Positions 42,456-53,168 of a stretch of DNA of 64,000 bases are shown piece by piece (the first letter of the stretch is position 1; every line of letters begins with the position of its first letter). This stretch comes from an uncultured Bacilli bacterium (lineage in GTDB: Bacteria; Bacillota_I; Bacilli_A; RFN20; CAG-826), in assembly GCA_934700895.1 (NCBI GenBank), contig CAKUXV010000006.1:47320-111319 (forward strand), in the 5' to 3' direction. Below the pieces are notes generated by a model, which had not been told where the DNA came from, did not search any database, and saw only the letters and a list, made by a program, of their open reading frames with translations. The translations under genes and the position numbers were made by a program.

Positions 42456-44846
42456 ATGAAAAAATCAAAAATACTGCCCTTGTTGACCTTGTCTTGTTTG
42501 TTTGTGCTAGGAGCTTGCAATGGAGAGGCTGAAGGTAGCAGTCCTTTTTCAAGTACTGCTGTCGACGGAGGCCAGGATTACGTCGCGGAAAATAGCGTCA
42601 GTGGTTTAATCGCCACATTATTTGAACTCAAATCCTCGTTCAATTTCACGTTTCACAACAATTACGGAAACGACACTTATTTTTATGACAAGGGTTTTTA
42701 TTGCAAAGACGGGGATGAACAAGCCTACGTCTTGCTCCCCTCCCATCAAGATGTGGGCAAAAAAATCGCCTACATCGTTCGATATCTCGATAATGGCGAC
42801 CCCTATCTTTATGCAATGGGTTATTACAGCGATGCCTACGGCAATCGGTATGAGATGGACGAAAACTATTTTCAGTGTTTCTCCCTCCTTAGTAACAACC
42901 TTTCCGAATCGGCTTTTGTGTTAAAAGATGGAGCCTATTTAACGGAGGACAGCGGTGTCTTATCTTCGTTCAATAGCCTCTATGGGACCACGATCGATAC
43001 AATTTCCTTTTGGTTCAGCGACGCGAACTCCGTTTTGAACTTTGAACTATTCTCTTCTTCTGGAGATTCCTTAAGCACTGGATATTTTTCCCACATTGGG
43101 AATACGAAAAAAGAAAAACTTTCTTCCTTCATCAATTCTTTTTCTTGGCAATCAAACGCCCAGGCTTTGAAGAAGGAACAGGCTTCCACTTTGTTTGACG
43201 AAAATTTCTCTGCCAAAACGAACATTTACAAAATCGCTAACTATACAAGAAAGCTGATTGCGACCACGGATTTCTCCTGCGACGCAAACACCATGTACCT
43301 TCATAGCGTTGATAATCCGGAAGATAACCCATCCGATTACTACACCTATGTCACGGAACGGGAATCGGATGGCCGAGCCATTTACCACGGCCTATCCGCT
43401 CAAAACGAAGCCTACGAAGAAGAAAGCAACTTCTTCTTTTCCCAATGGCCCCTCCCCAAAGAATTGAACATCAATGACTTCCGTTATTGTGGAGATGGCA
43501 AATATCGTTATTTTTCGCTGGATCCCAATTTGGTCTATCAGACGCTTACTCACACGACAATCAACGATTCCGCTTGTTCCTTTGAAGAAGCCTATTTGGA
43601 TTTTAACGGCAATCAAGTGAGTGGGGTCACGATGTATGCGGAATATAACGGAGCGCGTCGTTATAAGGCGACAGCCACTTTGGAACCGTATCAAGAAATC
43701 AGCATGCCCAGCCCCTATACCGACGAAGGCTTAAAAGAAGTGAAAAATGCCGTTTCTTATTTTGATGGGGAAACCCCTTTTAAAGTCGTTCGCAGCAATC
43801 GTCCTGCAGGAGAAACTCCAACACGTAAAACCACTTATACCTTTGATGGATACACGTATTTAGTCGAAGAGGAGACGCTCAACTCCACAACCAACACCTT
43901 TGAAAAAGCCGTCAGCGGATACGCTACCAGAAAAGACGGGGCCATCGTCCCGTTCCGTAAAATCAAAGGAAAGGATAAGCTTGTTCAATCGGAGGAAATC
44001 GTTGCCGATGATAAAATGGTCAACCACTTCCCTTTGACGTTTGATCCAAAAAGCGTGAAGAAAACTGCGGATGGATCCTATCGTTTCAAAGAATTAATCA
44101 CGGGCGTCTTCAATACAACTTGGATTTCCAATAACGCCATTCCATCCACTGTATCCATGAAAATGGAAGGAGGAAAACTCACCTCCATACAATACGGAGT
44201 CAATTACAGCGTCGATGACGGGGAATATCTCTCCTTCGATTACGACAACACCGCATTAAGCGAACCCATCGATGCCGCCAAAATCGGTCCCATGGAGCTC
44301 ACTTGCTACGAAGATGACTCTCCGGACGAATGGCAAGACCTCGTCCATTACATCGGTTCCGAATATGCTAACGCCATTCCTTATTACTATGACAAAAACA
44401 ATGTTGGGAATTGGTATGCGGAACCCCGTTATGCTTCCGGAACCAGCATTCCCGATGTCAATGAAGAAGGGGAAATTGATTTCGATTCCCCGTTAATCGG
44501 AATTGGCCTATATTGCGCCAGCAGCAAAGTTCCCACCTCCGTTTTGGATGAAGGTTTCACGGCCAATGGCTTCACCAAGGTGACCAACGGGGAAAAATTA
44601 GATGTTGGATACCGCGATGACGACTACGAAGTCAACGGCTATGATAGCCCCATCCGCCTTGTTGACCCAAATAAGCAAAGCGTGTGGATGAAAGAAGGAA
44701 GTGGCGGGGCTAAATTGCGCGTTATTTACGATAACGACATCGCTTATTATCACTTCAATCCTTCATACGCTGGCCAAATCACTTTGGGTTCCGGCTTGTT
44801 TATCCAACCGTTGGATAAAGACGGAAACGTCGTCATCCATCGATAG
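42456..44846 (+). CDS. Large lipoprotein of unknown function
   Basis: 796 aa. Signal peptide with lipobox VLGAC (Cys about 21), short Ser-rich linker, then a large acidic soluble domain rich in Tyr, Asp and Ser with no recognised motif. No membrane segment after the lipobox. GGGAG lies 8 nt before the ATG. A strong terminator follows. Likely cell-surface; it belongs to a block of four lipoprotein genes. Family not recognised. Confidence 0.75.
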   Translation: MKKSKILPLLTLSCLFVLGACNGEAEGSSPFSSTAVDGGQDYVAENSVSGLIATLFELKSSFNFTFHNNYGNDTYFYDKGFYCKDGDEQAYVLLPSHQDVGKKIAYIVRYLDNGDPYLYAMGYYSDAYGNRYEMDENYFQCFSLLSNNLSESAFVLKDGAYLTEDSGVLSSFNSLYGTTIDTISFWFSDANSVLNFELFSSSGDSLSTGYFSHIGNTKKEKLSSFINSFSWQSNAQALKKEQASTLFDENFSAKTNIYKIANYTRKLIATTDFSCDANTMYLHSVDNPEDNPSDYYTYVTERESDGRAIYHGLSAQNEAYEEESNFFFSQWPLPKELNINDFRYCGDGKYRYFSLDPNLVYQTLTHTTINDSACSFEEAYLDFNGNQVSGVTMYAEYNGARRYKATATLEPYQEISMPSPYTDEGLKEVKNAVSYFDGETPFKVVRSNRPAGETPTRKTTYTFDGYTYLVEEETLNSTTNTFEKAVSGYATRKDGAIVPFRKIKGKDKLVQSEEIVADDKMVNHFPLTFDPKSVKKTADGSYRFKELITGVFNTTWISNNAIPSTVSMKMEGGKLTSIQYGVNYSVDDGEYLSFDYDNTALSEPIDAAKIGPMELTCYEDDSPDEWQDLVHYIGSEYANAIPYYYDKNNVGNWYAEPRYASGTSIPDVNEEGEIDFDSPLIGIGLYCASSKVPTSVLDEGFTANGFTKVTNGEKLDVGYRDDDYEVNGYDSPIRLVDPNKQSVWMKEGSGGAKLRVIYDNDIAYYHFNPSYAGQITLGSGLFIQPLDKDGNVVIHR

Positions 44847-44866
44847 CCTTATCGTTCGTCGTTCTC

Positions 44867-44895
44867 CCGCTTGTCCCAATAAGCAAGCGGTTTTT
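44867..44895 (+). terminator. Terminator of the 796-aa lipoprotein gene
   Basis: CCGCTTG (44867-44873) and CAAGCGG (44884-44890) pair around a 10-nt loop and TTTTT follows on the plus strand. Confidence 0.85.
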
Positions 44896-44913
44896 CGTCG
44901 ATTCAAACACACG

Positions 44914-44941
44914 AAAGGCCCCGCGTTTCCACGGGGCCTTT
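44914..44941 (-). terminator. Terminator of rpoC operon
   Basis: Perfect 10-bp arms AAAGGCCCCG (44914-44923) and CGGGGCCTTT (44932-44941) directly after the rpoC stop. The T-run is short (TTT then mixed), but the stem is very stable. Confidence 0.8.
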
Positions 44942-44954
44942 GCGTTAGTGAGTT

Positions 44955-47900
44955 TTAGTCGTTGACGTCTTTGCGATCGTGCTTTTCGATGTACTGTTGT
45001 TTCACATGTCTCATCGCTTCTGCAACGGTCCAATCTTCCAATTTCTCTTCTTCCTCGTCTTGCGGGATCAAACCGGTTCCAGCAGGAATGAGCTTACCGG
45101 TGATGACGTTTTCCTTCAAGCCGTGGAGGTTATCCCTCTTCGCCTTGATGGCCGCATCGGTGAGAACGCGAGTCGTTTCTTGGAAGGAAGCCGCGGAGAG
45201 GAAGGAATCCGTCTCCAAAGCCGCTTTGGTGATACCGAGAACGAGCGGTTCGCAGACCGCGGGATTCTTGCCTTCGAGCAAGGCGCGGGCGTTTTCTTCG
45301 TTCAAAGTACGGAGAGAGACGCGCTGGCCCGGAAGGAGTTCGGTGTCGCCACCATCGGTGACAACGACTTTGCGGAGCATTTGAGAAATGATGATTTCCA
45401 AGTGCTTGTCACTGATGGCAATACCCTGAGCCTTATAGACTTTCTGGATTTCCTTGATCATGTAAACTTCGAGTTTTTCGACGCCTGCCACTTTGAGGAG
45501 TTCCTTTAAGTCGATAGAGCCTTCAGTAAGTTTGCCGCCTGCTTCCACCTCGTCACCCTTCTTGACGCGGAGGGTTGCGCCGAAGTCGGTCTTATATTCC
45601 TTCACTTCGAGTACAGCACCGTCATCGCCATAATGGGTGACTTCCAAATTGAAGCGGTCGCCTTCTTGTTCCACTTTGGTCACTTTACCAGCGATTTCGG
45701 AAATCAAGGCTTGACGGCCCTTCGGGTGACGAGCCTCAACGATTTCCTGAACACGGGGGAGACCTTGAGTAATATCGGAGCCTGCCATACCACCGGTGTG
45801 GAAGACACGCATCGTTAACTGCGTACCAGGTTCGCCAATGGATTGAGCGGCCATGATACCGACGGCTTCGCCGACATGAACCAAGGTGCGGTTCGCCATT
45901 TGCATACCATAGCAGTGGACGCAAACGCCGTCTTTGCACTGGCAGGTGAAGATCGTGCGGATTTCCACCTCTTCGATTCCAGCGGCAACAATGGCATCGG
46001 CTTGAGCTTCGGTGATGAGCGTATTGCCCGGGACGATGACTTCGCCCGTGGCCGGATTGACGATGTCGTGCATGGAGAAGCGTCCGATAATGCGCTCTTG
46101 CAAGCTACGGATTTCTTCTTTGCGGGCCGTATCGTAAATCGGACGAACCACAAAGCCGTGGTCGCATCCGCAATCTTCTTCACGGACAATGACGTCCTGA
46201 GAAACGTCGACGAGACGACGGGTCAAATAACCAGAGTCAGCCGTCTTAAGAGCCGTATCGGCAGAGCCTTTACGGGCACCATGGGTGTTAATGAAGAATT
46301 CGCTAACCTTCATACCTTGGAGGTAAGAGGAGACGATCGGAAGTTCGATTTCTTCGTTCTTCGGGTTCGCGACGAGACCCTTCATGCCAATTAGCTGTTT
46401 GAAGTTATCGACAGAGCCGCGGGATCCGGAGTCCGCCATGATAACCAAGGGGTTCCGCTTATCCGCTTCCATAGAAGCTTTAACGTAATTCTTCACCTCA
46501 TCGGTGATGCGAGTCCAAACCTTAACGACTTGGTCGTGACGTTCTTCATTGCTGAGATAGCCACGTTCATAGAAGTCTTGGATTTGATCGACGAGTTTTT
46601 GTCCTTCCGCGACCTTTTCCGCCTTACCCTTGACATCTTTGATGTCCGAGATGGCGACGGTAACAGAAGAAACCATCGAGTAGTGGAAGCCTTGGTCCTT
46701 GATCTTGTCCAAGACAGCGCTCGTTTTAGAGGTGCCGTATTGAGCAAAGATGATGTCGATGAGAGGTCCAAGTTGCTTCTTGCCAATGGCTTTCTTAAGG
46801 GGGATACCACCTTCAAGCTTGCCTTTGGCGTTGGGTTTGCCGTTGATATATTGGAACATCGGTTCGCCCGGAGCTTTTTCGTCGTACTTGGCGGCGACTT
46901 CTTCCGCGGAGACAAACCATTCCTTCATCTTTTCATCGTCAACGCCGACCCTCGGATCGTCATTGATATAACGGAAATCGTCGGGGAAGACGTTGTTGAA
47001 GATGATCTTACCAACGGAGGTAATGAGATATTTGTGTTCCATTCCCGCAGGGATGCCCGAACCAATGTCTTTGTGGACGGCTTTGGCGGGGATAGCAATG
47101 CGGTTGTGGAGAGAAACGTTTCCGGTCTCGTAAGCCATCAAGACTTCGTCGACGGAATGGAAGACTTTGCCATCATTCGCAGCGAAGAGACGGTTCTTCT
47201 CAGCCATGGCCAAGACCCCTTCAATTTCGTGCGAATCCACATGGTCTTCGTCTTTTTCCATCTTAACGAGCTTTTCGAGTTGATCGGCGCGATCCAAGAA
47301 ATCTTCATACGATTCTTCCGTCGTGAGGTGGAAGTTACCAAGAATCATGTCCTGAGAAGGAATGACAAGGGCTTTACCATCGCGAGGAGAAAGGATGTTG
47401 TTGGAGGCAAGCATCAATTCGACCGCTTCTTCTTGAGCCGCTTTTCCTAGCGGAACGTGGACGGCCATCTGGTCACCGTCGAAGTCAGCATTGAATCCAG
47501 GGCAAACAAGCGGGTGGAGACGGATGGCACGGCCATCAACAAGTTTCGGTTGGAAGGCTTGGATGGACAAACGGTGCAAGGTCGGAGCGCGGTTGAGCAA
47601 AACGGGGTGATCGCCAATGATTTCTTCGACGATATCGAAGACGATCGGATCGTAGCGGTCAATGATCTTGTCGGCGGCGCGATACGCCGTGACATGCCCT
47701 TCCTTAATAAGAATGGAGGCAATGAACGGACGGAGGAGTTGAATCGCCATTTCCCGCGGGATACCGCATTGATACATCTTCAGATCCGGACCGACAGCAA
47801 TGACGGAACGGCCTGAATAGTCAACACGCTTCCCGAGGAGGTTCTGACGGAAGCGTCCTTGTTTACCTTTGAGGCCTTGGGACAAGGACTTGAGCGGACG

Positions 47901-49067
47901 CCCGCTCGGACCCGTGACGGGTTTGGTGCGGCGACCGTTGTCGAACAACGCGTCCACAGCTTCTTGGAGCATACGCTTGGCGTTGGTGAGCATGATTTCC
48001 GGAGCGCTCATATCAATGAGACGCTTCAGGGCGATGTTGCGGTAAATGACGCGGCGATAAAGCTCATTGAGGTCGCTGGCCGCAGGACGGCCACCGTCCA
48101 AGAAGAGCATCGGGCGGAGATCCGGTGGAATGACAGGGACTGCGTCCAAAATCATCCATTCCGGGCTTTGGTTGGAAGCGCGGAAGGCATTGATGACTTC
48201 CAAACGCTTGGCAAGTTTAACGCGCTTGGCTTCTTTGGCGTGACGGAGTTCTTCCGTGATGTTGTTGAATTCTTCATCCAAGTCGACTTCGTGAAGGAGT
48301 CTCTTGATGGATTCAGCGCCATCGCCGAATTCAGAACCCAAATATTTGGCAATGAAGGCCTTGCAAGTAAAGAAGTCAAAGGTTTCGTTCGGGTTTTGGA
48401 GTTTCGCAATCAAGGTATCGGCTTTGATATCTTCGGAGCCGCCGATTTCAAGCGTCGGCTTGATTTCTTTGGCGATAACATCGACGAAAGCGACACGGGC
48501 AGCGGATTCGTTGAGGAATTGCTTCTTCTTCAAGATTTCGGATTTGCCCGGATTCAAGCAGATATGAGCGGCGTAATAGATAACGTCTTCCAATTGCTTG
48601 GGGGACATATTCAAAACCAAGCCCATGCGAGAGGGGATCGATTTCAAATACCAGATGTGCGAGCATGGGGAAACCAATTCGATATGTCCCATGCGTTCGC
48701 GACGCCATTCTTTGGAAATGACTTCAACGCCGCACTTTTCGCAGGTGATGCCCTGGTAGCGGATCTTTTTGTATTTTCCGCAGTGGCATTCGTAGTCTTT
48801 GACCGGGCCAAAAATCTTTTGGCAGAACAGACCGCCCATTTCCGGTTTTTGAGTACGATAGTTGATGGTTTCGGCACGAGTTACTTCGCCCTTACTCCAA
48901 GAGCGGATTTCGTCTGGAGAGGCGAGTCCGACTTGGATGGCGGCGAGATTGTTGATGTCGAAGGAACGGTCTTCGTGGCGGCGAGGTTGAGGCTCGGCCA
49001 CAGGTTGGATTTGCTCGACGGCTTCTCCCGTTTCAGGAGCAGCAGCGAAATTTAATTTATCAGCCAT
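44955..49067 (-). CDS. rpoC: RNA polymerase beta' subunit
   Basis: 1370 aa. The active-site Mg-binding motif NADFDGDQM is near residue 527. The N-terminal zinc site (CHCGKYKKIRYQGITCEKCG) and the second zinc site (CGCDHGF ... CQCKDGVCVHC) are intact, as are bridge-helix and trigger-loop regions. Length is typical and no split or large insertion is seen. The AAAGGA site is about 12 nt from the ATG. It follows rpoB by 21 bp and ends the ribosomal/polymerase cluster. Confidence 0.98.
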   Translation of the reverse strand: MADKLNFAAAPETGEAVEQIQPVAEPQPRRHEDRSFDINNLAAIQVGLASPDEIRSWSKGEVTRAETINYRTQKPEMGGLFCQKIFGPVKDYECHCGKYKKIRYQGITCEKCGVEVISKEWRRERMGHIELVSPCSHIWYLKSIPSRMGLVLNMSPKQLEDVIYYAAHICLNPGKSEILKKKQFLNESAARVAFVDVIAKEIKPTLEIGGSEDIKADTLIAKLQNPNETFDFFTCKAFIAKYLGSEFGDGAESIKRLLHEVDLDEEFNNITEELRHAKEAKRVKLAKRLEVINAFRASNQSPEWMILDAVPVIPPDLRPMLFLDGGRPAASDLNELYRRVIYRNIALKRLIDMSAPEIMLTNAKRMLQEAVDALFDNGRRTKPVTGPSGRPLKSLSQGLKGKQGRFRQNLLGKRVDYSGRSVIAVGPDLKMYQCGIPREMAIQLLRPFIASILIKEGHVTAYRAADKIIDRYDPIVFDIVEEIIGDHPVLLNRAPTLHRLSIQAFQPKLVDGRAIRLHPLVCPGFNADFDGDQMAVHVPLGKAAQEEAVELMLASNNILSPRDGKALVIPSQDMILGNFHLTTEESYEDFLDRADQLEKLVKMEKDEDHVDSHEIEGVLAMAEKNRLFAANDGKVFHSVDEVLMAYETGNVSLHNRIAIPAKAVHKDIGSGIPAGMEHKYLITSVGKIIFNNVFPDDFRYINDDPRVGVDDEKMKEWFVSAEEVAAKYDEKAPGEPMFQYINGKPNAKGKLEGGIPLKKAIGKKQLGPLIDIIFAQYGTSKTSAVLDKIKDQGFHYSMVSSVTVAISDIKDVKGKAEKVAEGQKLVDQIQDFYERGYLSNEERHDQVVKVWTRITDEVKNYVKASMEADKRNPLVIMADSGSRGSVDNFKQLIGMKGLVANPKNEEIELPIVSSYLQGMKVSEFFINTHGARKGSADTALKTADSGYLTRRLVDVSQDVIVREEDCGCDHGFVVRPIYDTARKEEIRSLQERIIGRFSMHDIVNPATGEVIVPGNTLITEAQADAIVAAGIEEVEIRTIFTCQCKDGVCVHCYGMQMANRTLVHVGEAVGIMAAQSIGEPGTQLTMRVFHTGGMAGSDITQGLPRVQEIVEARHPKGRQALISEIAGKVTKVEQEGDRFNLEVTHYGDDGAVLEVKEYKTDFGATLRVKKGDEVEAGGKLTEGSIDLKELLKVAGVEKLEVYMIKEIQKVYKAQGIAISDKHLEIIISQMLRKVVVTDGGDTELLPGQRVSLRTLNEENARALLEGKNPAVCEPLVLGITKAALETDSFLSAASFQETTRVLTDAAIKAKRDNLHGLKENVITGKLIPAGTGLIPQDEEEEKLEDWTVAEAMRHVKQQYIEKHDRKDVND

Positions 49068-49088
49068 TGTTATTCCCGTCCTTTCTTA

Positions 49089-52000
49089 TTAGTCGTTGAC
49101 ATGCTCGGAGACGGCATTGAGGCCTTCTTCGGCAATTTGTTCTTGTTGGACTTCCACCGTGTCGCCGGGCTCAGGGAGTTCGGAGCGCGGGGCAAGATCC
49201 TTGTGAATCGCGCTGTTGGTTTTGCGCTCTTCGATGAGCGATTGCTTGGCGAGTTCGTTCATATCGATGACCTCGTTATTGCGATCGAAGAGTTTCACGT
49301 TCATGCAAAGGCCCTTGAGTTCTTTGGTGAAGACCTTGAAGGCTTCTGGCATACCAGGACGCGGAATCGGGTTGCCCTTGATGATGGCTTCGTAAGCCTT
49401 GGCACGGCCAACGCGATCGTCGGATTTGATGGTCATCATTTCCTGGAGCGTGTGCGCAGCGCCGTAAGCTTCGAGGGCCCAGACTTCCATTTCGCCGAAA
49501 CGCTGACCGCCGTTTTGAGCTTTGCCGCCCAAAGGCTGTTGCGTGACGAGAGCATAAGGTCCCGTGGCACGTGCGTGCAATTTATCGTCGACCATGTGCA
49601 CGAGTTTAATCATGTACTGGACGCCAACAGAGATACGTTCGGCAAACGGTTCGCCCGTTCTGCCGTCATAAAGAACCGTCTTTCCATCTTCGGAAATGTT
49701 GGCTTTCTTCATGAGGTCAAAGACTTCTTCGTTGCTGACACCGTCGAAGGCCGGGGTCGCTACGCGCATATGGAGCTTGCGGCAAGCAAGGCCCAAGTGA
49801 ACTTCGAAGATCTGACCGATGTTCATACGAGAAGGAACGCCCATCGGAGAGAGAAGGATGTCAATCGGGGTGCCATCCGCCAAGAACGGCATATCCTCGA
49901 CCGGCAAAATCTTGGAGATAACACCTTTATTACCGTGACGGCCAGACATCTTGTCGCCTTCGGAGATCTTTCTCTTCTGAACAACGTAGACGCGGACGAC
50001 TTCGTTCACACCGGCAGGGAGCGGATCCTTGTTCTTGCGGCTAAACACTTTAACCGCATGGACAATACCAGCACCACCATGGGGGACGCGGAGCGAGGTG
50101 TCTTTCTTTTCTTTGGTCTTTTCCGCGAAGATGGCTTGGAGAAGTTTTTCTTCGGGAGTCGGATCTTCTTGAGATTTCGGGGTCGCTTTGCCAACGAGGA
50201 TGTCTCCTTCTTTGACTTCGGCGCCCGGGATGATGATACCGCGTTCATCGAGGAAGGCTTTCGCATCTTCGCCGACATTGGGAATATCACGGGTAATCTC
50301 TTCGGGGCCTAATTTATTTTCACGGCATTCCACTTCGTATTTTTCGATGTGGATAGAAGTGAAGGTATCGTTCTTCATCATGCGTTCGGACATGATGATG
50401 GCGTCTTCGTAGTTGTAGCCGTTCCAAGTCATATAAGCGACGAGGATGTTTTGGCCAAGGGCGAGTTCGCCATTGCACATAGCGGGTCCGTCGGCGATGA
50501 CCGAATCATCTTTAACGACGTCACCAACTTTGACGATCGGAGTCTGGTTGATGCAGGTTCCGCCATTGGAACGATCGAATTTCTGGAGGTGATAGGCGTG
50601 GCCAATGACTTTGATTTCCTTGGCTCCAACCTCCGCGACAATGCCTTCGAATTCGGCTTGGCAAGCAAGTCCAGCTTCGTTGAGCATGATGTCTTTTTCC
50701 ATGACGTGGTCGCCAACCTTGACCTTGCGGGCAAGGGGGAGGTCACAGGCATTCTTCTTCAAAGAGGTATAGGTTTGAAGTTGCATGCCATTATCGATAA
50801 CGAGACGGTTTTTCTCGTTGGCGAGAATGATTCCGCCATATTCGGCTTGAGCGCATCCACCTTCGGTGGCGATGCAAACTTCGCCTTTATAGACAAGGTC
50901 ACCTTTCTTGATTTTGCGAGCAAAAGCAAGGTCAGAGGCGCTCTTCTTTAAAGCGGTATAAACCTTATCGTCTTGTCCATCGTCCAAGATGATGGTGCTG
51001 GAATCCTTATAAAGGACTTTGCCGCCCTTCGGAGCGACAACGGCCAAACCGGAGTCTTTCGCAATTTTGGCTTCCATACCAGTTCCAACATAAGGAATCG
51101 AGGGACGGAGAAGCGGGAGGGCCTGACGTTGCATGTTCGCGCCCATCAAGGCACGGGTCGCGTCATCGTGGGCAAGGAAAGGAATACAAGCGGCCGCGAT
51201 GGAGACGATTTGCTTCGGCGAGACATCGACATAAGAGATGAGACTCGGTTCCACTTCGAGGTTGTCGTCATCGTGGCGAACAACGATGTTAGTGCCTTGA
51301 ATCATCTTGACGGATTCGTCTTTGTTGGCGGCATCGGGGTCCACATCGCCAAGTTTCATCGGAGCTGAGAGGTCGATGTTGGCTTCAGCGATATAAAGGC
51401 CACGTTCGTCATCAGCGGACAAATATTCCGTTTCCGAATCCGAAACATAGGCTTTTCCACCGATGTGGTAGACCTTGCGATACGGGGTCATGATGAAACC
51501 GTACTGGTTGATCTTGGCATAGGTGCAAAGGTTGTTGATAAGACCGATGTTTTGTCCTTCAGGAGATTCAATCGGGCAGATACGTCCATAGTGAGTGTAG
51601 TGGACGTCGCGGACTTCCATGGAGGCGCGGTCTCTGGTTAAGCCGCCAGGGCCTAGAGCGGAGATACGACGCTTGTTGGTGAGTTCGGCCAGCGGGTTCG
51701 TTTGATCCATGAACTGAGAAAGTTGTCCAGAAGCAAAGAATTCGCGAATAGCAGTGGTCAAAGGACGGATGTTGATAAGCGATTGCGGAGTGGCCGTTTC
51801 CGGATCGGAAATGGACATCTTCTGCTGAACAGCCTTGATCATCTTGGCCAGGCCTTGACGAACTTGGTTTTCGAGCAATTCGCCAACACTGCGGATGCGG
51901 CGGTTGCCAAGGTGGTCAATATCGTCGTATTCGCCGATGCCATCCATGAGGTTCACATAATAAGAGAAGAACGCGACCATATCAGAAATCGTAACGCGGC

Positions 52001-53165
52001 TGACATCGGTCATGTTCAAATCCGTGCCGATGATGTTGACAACGCGATCGGTTTCCTTGTCGTGGGCGTAGACTTTGACGATATCAACCGTGCTATACGT
52101 GTCGATATCTTCGTTCACGCTCAACTTCTTCGCGCAAGCGCCGCTTTCGAAGAATTTGGCATCGCGAAGGGATTGGACGTCTTCTTTGGTTAATTTGGTG
52201 CCTTTGACGAAAAGGATTTCGCCATTGGTATCAATAAGGTCTTGGGCAAGAATGCGGCCAGGCAAACGCTCATAAGCATTGAGTTTTTGCGCGAACTTAA
52301 AGCGGCCAGCACGACCCAAGTCATAGCGCTTGTCGTCGAAAAAACGTTGCTTTAAGAATTCAACACGTCCTTCGGGAGTGGAAGGTTCGCCGGGTTTCAA
52401 CTTGGCAAAGATTTTTGCCAAAGCTTCCGCACCAGTTTTGATTTCCGACTCTTTGTTCAAAGTGGCATTGATGCTGTCGGTGTCACCGAAAAGTTCGATG
52501 AAATCGCTATTTTTCTCAATTCCAAGGGCTTTGAAGAGAACTTGCGCCGGGAATTTGTATTGGCGGTCAATGCGGATATTCAAAACGCCACGGGTGTCCG
52601 ATTCCGCTTGAAGCCAAGTGCCGTGTCCCGGGAAGATTTCGCCATTGTAGAGATACGTACCGGATTTGCGGTCTTGCTCACATCCAAAATAGGCGCCCGG
52701 AGAGCGGATGATCTGCGAAATAATAACACGCTCGGAGCCGTTAATAATGAAGGTGCCGGAATCGGTCATCAAGGGGATATCACCCATGAAAACTTCGGCT
52801 TCCTTGATTTCGCCCGTTTCTTTGAATCGCAAACGCAAGGTGACTTTGAGCTTGCTTGAATAAGTCAAATCGCCCGTTTTGCATTCAAGCGGGGTGTACT
52901 TCGGTGCTTCGAGGTGGCAATTAACGTAATCAATGAAAAGGTTTTTGTTGTAATCGGGGATCGGAAACACGTTTTTAAGCGCGGAATCGATGCCCTCTTT
53001 TAAGAACCAATCGTAGGAATCCGTTTGGACTTCAACGAGGTTGGGAAGAGGCAAATGTCCGCTGATTTTCGAGAAATCAATACGGCCATTGATGCCAGCC
53101 GGATACAAATCGCCATTGGGATTTCTATATTCGGTGTTGGGGATGAAATTATCTTCTTGCGGCAT
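49089..53165 (-). CDS. rpoB: RNA polymerase beta subunit
   Basis: 1358 aa. The rifampicin-binding region reads GQLSQFMDQTNPLAELTNKRRISALGPGGL, the wild-type sensitive pattern. C-terminal motifs include KMSGRHGNKGV and GGKAQNGGQRFGEMEVWALEAYGA. An insertion of Lys-rich biotinyl-lipoyl-like repeats (GGKVLYKDSSTIILDDG, CAQAEYGGIILANE and relatives) is seen in the middle, around residues 700-880. AAAGGAG precedes the ATG. Cotranscribed with the methyltransferase upstream and rpoC downstream. Confidence 0.98.
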   Translation of the reverse strand: MPQEDNFIPNTEYRNPNGDLYPAGINGRIDFSKISGHLPLPNLVEVQTDSYDWFLKEGIDSALKNVFPIPDYNKNLFIDYVNCHLEAPKYTPLECKTGDLTYSSKLKVTLRLRFKETGEIKEAEVFMGDIPLMTDSGTFIINGSERVIISQIIRSPGAYFGCEQDRKSGTYLYNGEIFPGHGTWLQAESDTRGVLNIRIDRQYKFPAQVLFKALGIEKNSDFIELFGDTDSINATLNKESEIKTGAEALAKIFAKLKPGEPSTPEGRVEFLKQRFFDDKRYDLGRAGRFKFAQKLNAYERLPGRILAQDLIDTNGEILFVKGTKLTKEDVQSLRDAKFFESGACAKKLSVNEDIDTYSTVDIVKVYAHDKETDRVVNIIGTDLNMTDVSRVTISDMVAFFSYYVNLMDGIGEYDDIDHLGNRRIRSVGELLENQVRQGLAKMIKAVQQKMSISDPETATPQSLINIRPLTTAIREFFASGQLSQFMDQTNPLAELTNKRRISALGPGGLTRDRASMEVRDVHYTHYGRICPIESPEGQNIGLINNLCTYAKINQYGFIMTPYRKVYHIGGKAYVSDSETEYLSADDERGLYIAEANIDLSAPMKLGDVDPDAANKDESVKMIQGTNIVVRHDDDNLEVEPSLISYVDVSPKQIVSIAAACIPFLAHDDATRALMGANMQRQALPLLRPSIPYVGTGMEAKIAKDSGLAVVAPKGGKVLYKDSSTIILDDGQDDKVYTALKKSASDLAFARKIKKGDLVYKGEVCIATEGGCAQAEYGGIILANEKNRLVIDNGMQLQTYTSLKKNACDLPLARKVKVGDHVMEKDIMLNEAGLACQAEFEGIVAEVGAKEIKVIGHAYHLQKFDRSNGGTCINQTPIVKVGDVVKDDSVIADGPAMCNGELALGQNILVAYMTWNGYNYEDAIIMSERMMKNDTFTSIHIEKYEVECRENKLGPEEITRDIPNVGEDAKAFLDERGIIIPGAEVKEGDILVGKATPKSQEDPTPEEKLLQAIFAEKTKEKKDTSLRVPHGGAGIVHAVKVFSRKNKDPLPAGVNEVVRVYVVQKRKISEGDKMSGRHGNKGVISKILPVEDMPFLADGTPIDILLSPMGVPSRMNIGQIFEVHLGLACRKLHMRVATPAFDGVSNEEVFDLMKKANISEDGKTVLYDGRTGEPFAERISVGVQYMIKLVHMVDDKLHARATGPYALVTQQPLGGKAQNGGQRFGEMEVWALEAYGAAHTLQEMMTIKSDDRVGRAKAYEAIIKGNPIPRPGMPEAFKVFTKELKGLCMNVKLFDRNNEVIDMNELAKQSLIEERKTNSAIHKDLAPRSELPEPGDTVEVQQEQIAEEGLNAVSEHVND

Positions 53166-53168
53166 TAG

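Noticed and set aside
47859..50312. Two long plus-strand open frames (about 400 codons each) opposite rpoC and rpoB
   Set aside because: They are antisense to highly conserved genes, give low-complexity translations without family motifs, and have no ribosome site; they are by-products of rpoBC codon bias.
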